Shown one piece after another: positions 12,176 through 13,936 of a DNA stretch of 13,936 bases. The position numbers and the translations under genes were made by a program. Numbering within the stretch: the first letter of the stretch is position 1; every line of letters starts with the position of its first letter. The DNA comes from Chromatiales bacterium (GTDB lineage: Bacteria; Pseudomonadota; Gammaproteobacteria; UBA6429): the NCBI GenBank assembly GCA_027076405.1, contig JALTJN010000397.1, positions 1 through 13,936 on the forward strand, read 5' to 3'. The notes under the pieces are model-generated. The model had not been told where the DNA came from and ran no database searches. It saw only the letters and a list, made by a program, of their open reading frames with translations.

Positions 12176-12205
12176 AGCTTATTGCTTAGCGACCATAACT
12201 GTCAA
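12176..12205 (-). promoter_or_regulatory. Candidate nrdJa promoter
   Basis: On the minus strand a consensus -35 TTGACA (12205-12200) is followed after 18 bases by a weak -10 TAAGCT (12181-12176). Transcription would begin about 12169, next to the NrdR-like box at 12151-12166, which supports the assignment. The leader would be about 230 bases long. Confidence 0.4.
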
Positions 12206-12325
12206 CAATATTTACAGTTCTATTACTATCTTAAAATATTCAGCAAATACAATAACTTATGTTGTTTTTAAAGCACAAAACAATGTCACAAAATGTTACA
12301 AAGCGTTAAATTATTTTTTCACTAA

Positions 12326-12341
12326 ATACTATATGTTGTGT
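12326..12341. promoter_or_regulatory. NrdR-box-like operator 2
   Basis: ATACTATATGTTGTGT matches box 1 at 14 of 16 positions. It is 175 bases from box 1, much farther than the 30-or-so-base pairing of boxes usual for NrdR. A poorer third match (ATAACTTATGTTGTTT) is at 12252-12267. Confidence 0.6.
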
Positions 12342-12440
12342 TATTAATATAGCTGTAATAATGCATGCTGCCGCGTTAGGACTTACTCACGTAAAGTGAC
12401 TTTTAAAGCAATATCGGTATACAGGGCGACACACTGGGGT

Positions 12441-12469
12441 TTTACAGTTAAAGAAATTAGGTAGATACT
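12441..12469 (+). promoter_or_regulatory. Candidate promoter for the LolA-like gene
   Basis: TTTACA (12441-12446), 17-base spacer, GATACT (12464-12469); expected start near 12476, about 40 bases before the ATG. Matches sigma-70 consensus at 5/6 and 4/6 positions. Confidence 0.5.
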
Positions 12470-12514
12470 AAATATTAACAAAATTGATAAAAATAACGTC
12501 CTCGGGATAAAAAT

Positions 12515-13318
12515 ATGATGTCAATTAATGCTAATAAAATTAACAAGTTACAGTCTCGCTTTAGCCAAAAAAGTTATTTTTCCATTTTTTTATTTTTGCC
12601 CTTATTTTTTATTTCGTTTCCCGGTTTTGCCACAGAAGTAAGTGAACTGATACAACATATTGATAAATTATGGCGAGGTGAAACCTCTCACGCAAAAATG
12701 ACCATGCAGGTCAAAACCCGTCGCTATGAACGCAGTATGACTCTCGAAGCCTGGTCACGCGGCAAAGACTACTCACTCATCGTAATTCGCAAGCCGATTA
12801 AGGACAAAGGCATTGCCACCCTTAAAGTGAAGGAAAATATCTGGAATTACCTGCCCAAAATTAACCGGGTGACTAAAGTGCCCTCGAGTATGATGTCGGG
12901 TTCGTGGATGGGCAGTCACTTTAGTAATGATGATCTGGTAAAAGAAAGCACGTTTGAAGATGATTACAATTCCAGCATTAGCTTTGAAGGTAAACGTGAT
13001 GGTGTCAGCATTTATGAACTGACCTCTATTCCCAAACCCAATGCTGCAGTGGTATGGGGCAAGGTCGTAATGCAGATCGATCAAAAAACTCTGGCACCGC
13101 GTATCGCCTATTATTACGATGAAGAAGGGACCCTAATTCGTACTATGAAGTTTGACCAGCCTCAGCTCATTGGCAAACTCACCGTCCCCATGCGCCTAAC
13201 ACTAAAACCCGAAGACAAGCCGGAAGAGTCTACCGTGATTACTTATCAATCTATTAAGTTAGATATTCCTTTGAGCGCTTCTTTCTTCTCGCTGCAAAAT
13301 TTACAAAAACGTCACTAA
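12515..13318 (+). CDS. LolA-like outer-membrane lipoprotein-sorting family protein
   Basis: A 267-residue exported protein with a LolA/LolB-like fold domain (PF17131 type). The signal peptide has a long polar start, a hydrophobic core YFSIFLFLPLFFISF and probable cleavage after PGFA (residue 39). The mature domain shows HIDKLWRGETSHAKMTMQV, ENIWNYLPKINRVTKVPSSM, MSGSWMGSHFSNDDL and PRIAYYYDEEGTLIRTMKF, all typical of this family. Members are usually encoded with an FtsX-type ABC permease and its ATPase, and are thought to carry a lipidic cargo across the periplasm. The permease begins 4 bases after its stop, confirming that arrangement. ATGATG at 12515 allows two adjacent starts. Confidence 0.88.
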   Translation: MMSINANKINKLQSRFSQKSYFSIFLFLPLFFISFPGFATEVSELIQHIDKLWRGETSHAKMTMQVKTRRYERSMTLEAWSRGKDYSLIVIRKPIKDKGIATLKVKENIWNYLPKINRVTKVPSSMMSGSWMGSHFSNDDLVKESTFEDDYNSSISFEGKRDGVSIYELTSIPKPNAAVVWGKVVMQIDQKTLAPRIAYYYDEEGTLIRTMKFDQPQLIGKLTVPMRLTLKPEDKPEESTVITYQSIKLDIPLSASFFSLQNLQKRH

Positions 13319-13322
13319 AACA

Positions 13323-13936
13323 GTGAAAGCCACACCTAACAATAGCTCTTCTTTTAGCCGCTTTCCCATGCTCACTTTTATTGCCTGGCGAAATTTGTGG
13401 CGTAACCCGGTACGCAGTGTCCTGACTATTTCTGCACTGGCAAGCGGATTAATCATGGTGATTCTCTATGCCTCGTTACTTGAGGGAATGACCCGGCAAA
13501 TGGTGCGCTTCGCCACCGAAATTTCAACCTCACATTTACAGGTTCACCGGCAAGCATTTATTGATGATCAGGATATTTATGCCACCCTGCCCTGGTCTTA
13601 CTTAACCAAAATGGAGCAGGATTTTCCTTCACTACATTTTACTCCCCGGCTTTATGCTGCCGGTTTAGCCAGTGCCGCCAATACCTCGACCGGTGTTCTG
13701 ATAAAAGCGGTTGACCCCAAACGTGAGCTTGCCGTAACAAAACTGTTTGATCATATTCGCCATGGCAAACTCGAACTCGGCATTGCAGATAAAACAGAAA
13801 CCGGTTTTAAACGTTATAACGTGGTGATAGGTGCGCAGTTAGCAAAAAATATGAATGTGAAAATTGGTGATGAATTAGTGCTGGTGACTCAGGCTGTTGA
13901 TGGCAGTATCGGCAATGCACTGTACCGTATTGCCGG
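13323..13936 (+). CDS. FtsX/MacB-type ABC transporter permease (N-terminal part)
   Basis: The frame is open to the window end (204 complete codons), so the gene is truncated by the edge. The opening FPMLTFIAWRNLWRNPVRS, then VLTISALASGLIMVILYASLL (first membrane helix), is the standard start of MacB/LolC-like permeases; the large periplasmic domain follows (STSHLQVHRQAF, PRLYAAGLAS, VVIGAQLAKNMNVKIGDELV). With the LolA-like protein before it, it probably moves a lipoprotein or lipid out of the inner membrane; the ATPase should lie just downstream. The start is taken as GTG 13323, 4 bases after the previous stop; ATG 13368 is the alternative. Neither has a clear ribosome site, so coupling is likely. 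Confidence 0.88.
   Translation, partial: MKATPNNSSSFSRFPMLTFIAWRNLWRNPVRSVLTISALASGLIMVILYASLLEGMTRQMVRFATEISTSHLQVHRQAFIDDQDIYATLPWSYLTKMEQDFPSLHFTPRLYAAGLASAANTSTGVLIKAVDPKRELAVTKLFDHIRHGKLELGIADKTETGFKRYNVVIGAQLAKNMNVKIGDELVLVTQAVDGSIGNALYRIA

Noticed and set aside
12129..12347. Plus-strand 72-codon frame in the nrdJa/LolA-like intergenic region
   Set aside because: It covers both NrdR-like boxes and the candidate nrdJa promoter, has no ribosome site, and its product is low in recognisable features.

Overview
This is an AT-rich stretch (about 40% G+C by eye) that looks like a gammaproteobacterial chromosome. It carries an LpxR-type lipid A deacylase, a split adenosylcobalamin-dependent ribonucleotide reductase (NrdJa/NrdJb, as in Pseudomonas), a LolA-like/FtsX-type export locus and REP-like palindromes with a GTAG head. 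I cannot place the genus.

Layout. 1-369 (+): the C-terminal end of LpxR. 371-6441 (-): a long one-directional run of small genes, namely tag (3-methyladenine DNA glycosylase I), a hypothetical gene plus a DUF1059 gene, a three-gene group (BFD-like [2Fe-2S] protein, 60-aa protein, 126-aa protein), a secreted 148-aa protein, a YtoQ-family protein, a GNAT acetyltransferase, two unknown small genes, a zinc-free MDR oxidoreductase and a DinB-fold protein. 6659-7873 (-): a two-gene operon of a free-standing MTH538/ThsB-type TIR-like protein followed by a protein fusing a second TIR-like domain to a three-helix membrane module of the RipA-like type. 7943-8103 (-): a small open frame with a ribosome site, a possible pseudoknot and a strong intrinsic terminator, lying just upstream of the TIR operon. 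8130-8583 and 9327-9790: two dense stacks of palindromic repeats. 8590-9300 and 9785-11935 (-): nrdJb and nrdJa, whose intergenic gap is filled with palindromes. 11936-12514: divergent regulatory region with two NrdR-box-like sites and candidate promoters for both directions. 12515-13936 (+): LolA-like periplasmic protein followed by the start of an FtsX/MacB-type ABC permease that runs off the window.

How it fits together. Dispensable-looking small genes on the left give way to a probable anti-phage TIR module at 6.6-7.9 kb, then to housekeeping nucleotide reduction and envelope lipoprotein export on the right. The best candidate for an undescribed system is the TIR / TIR-membrane pair. Its layout resembles Thoeris logic: one TIR protein could make or sense a signal, and a second, membrane-anchored TIR protein could act on the membrane. 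The possible leader/attenuator in front of it and the GGGTCRG motifs on both sides add interest. The second notable feature is the repeat landscape: three large palindromes (8291-8465, 8478-8583, 9663-9790) share a core but have different, locus-specific self-complementary outer arms, and two of them abut or include nrdJ stop codons.
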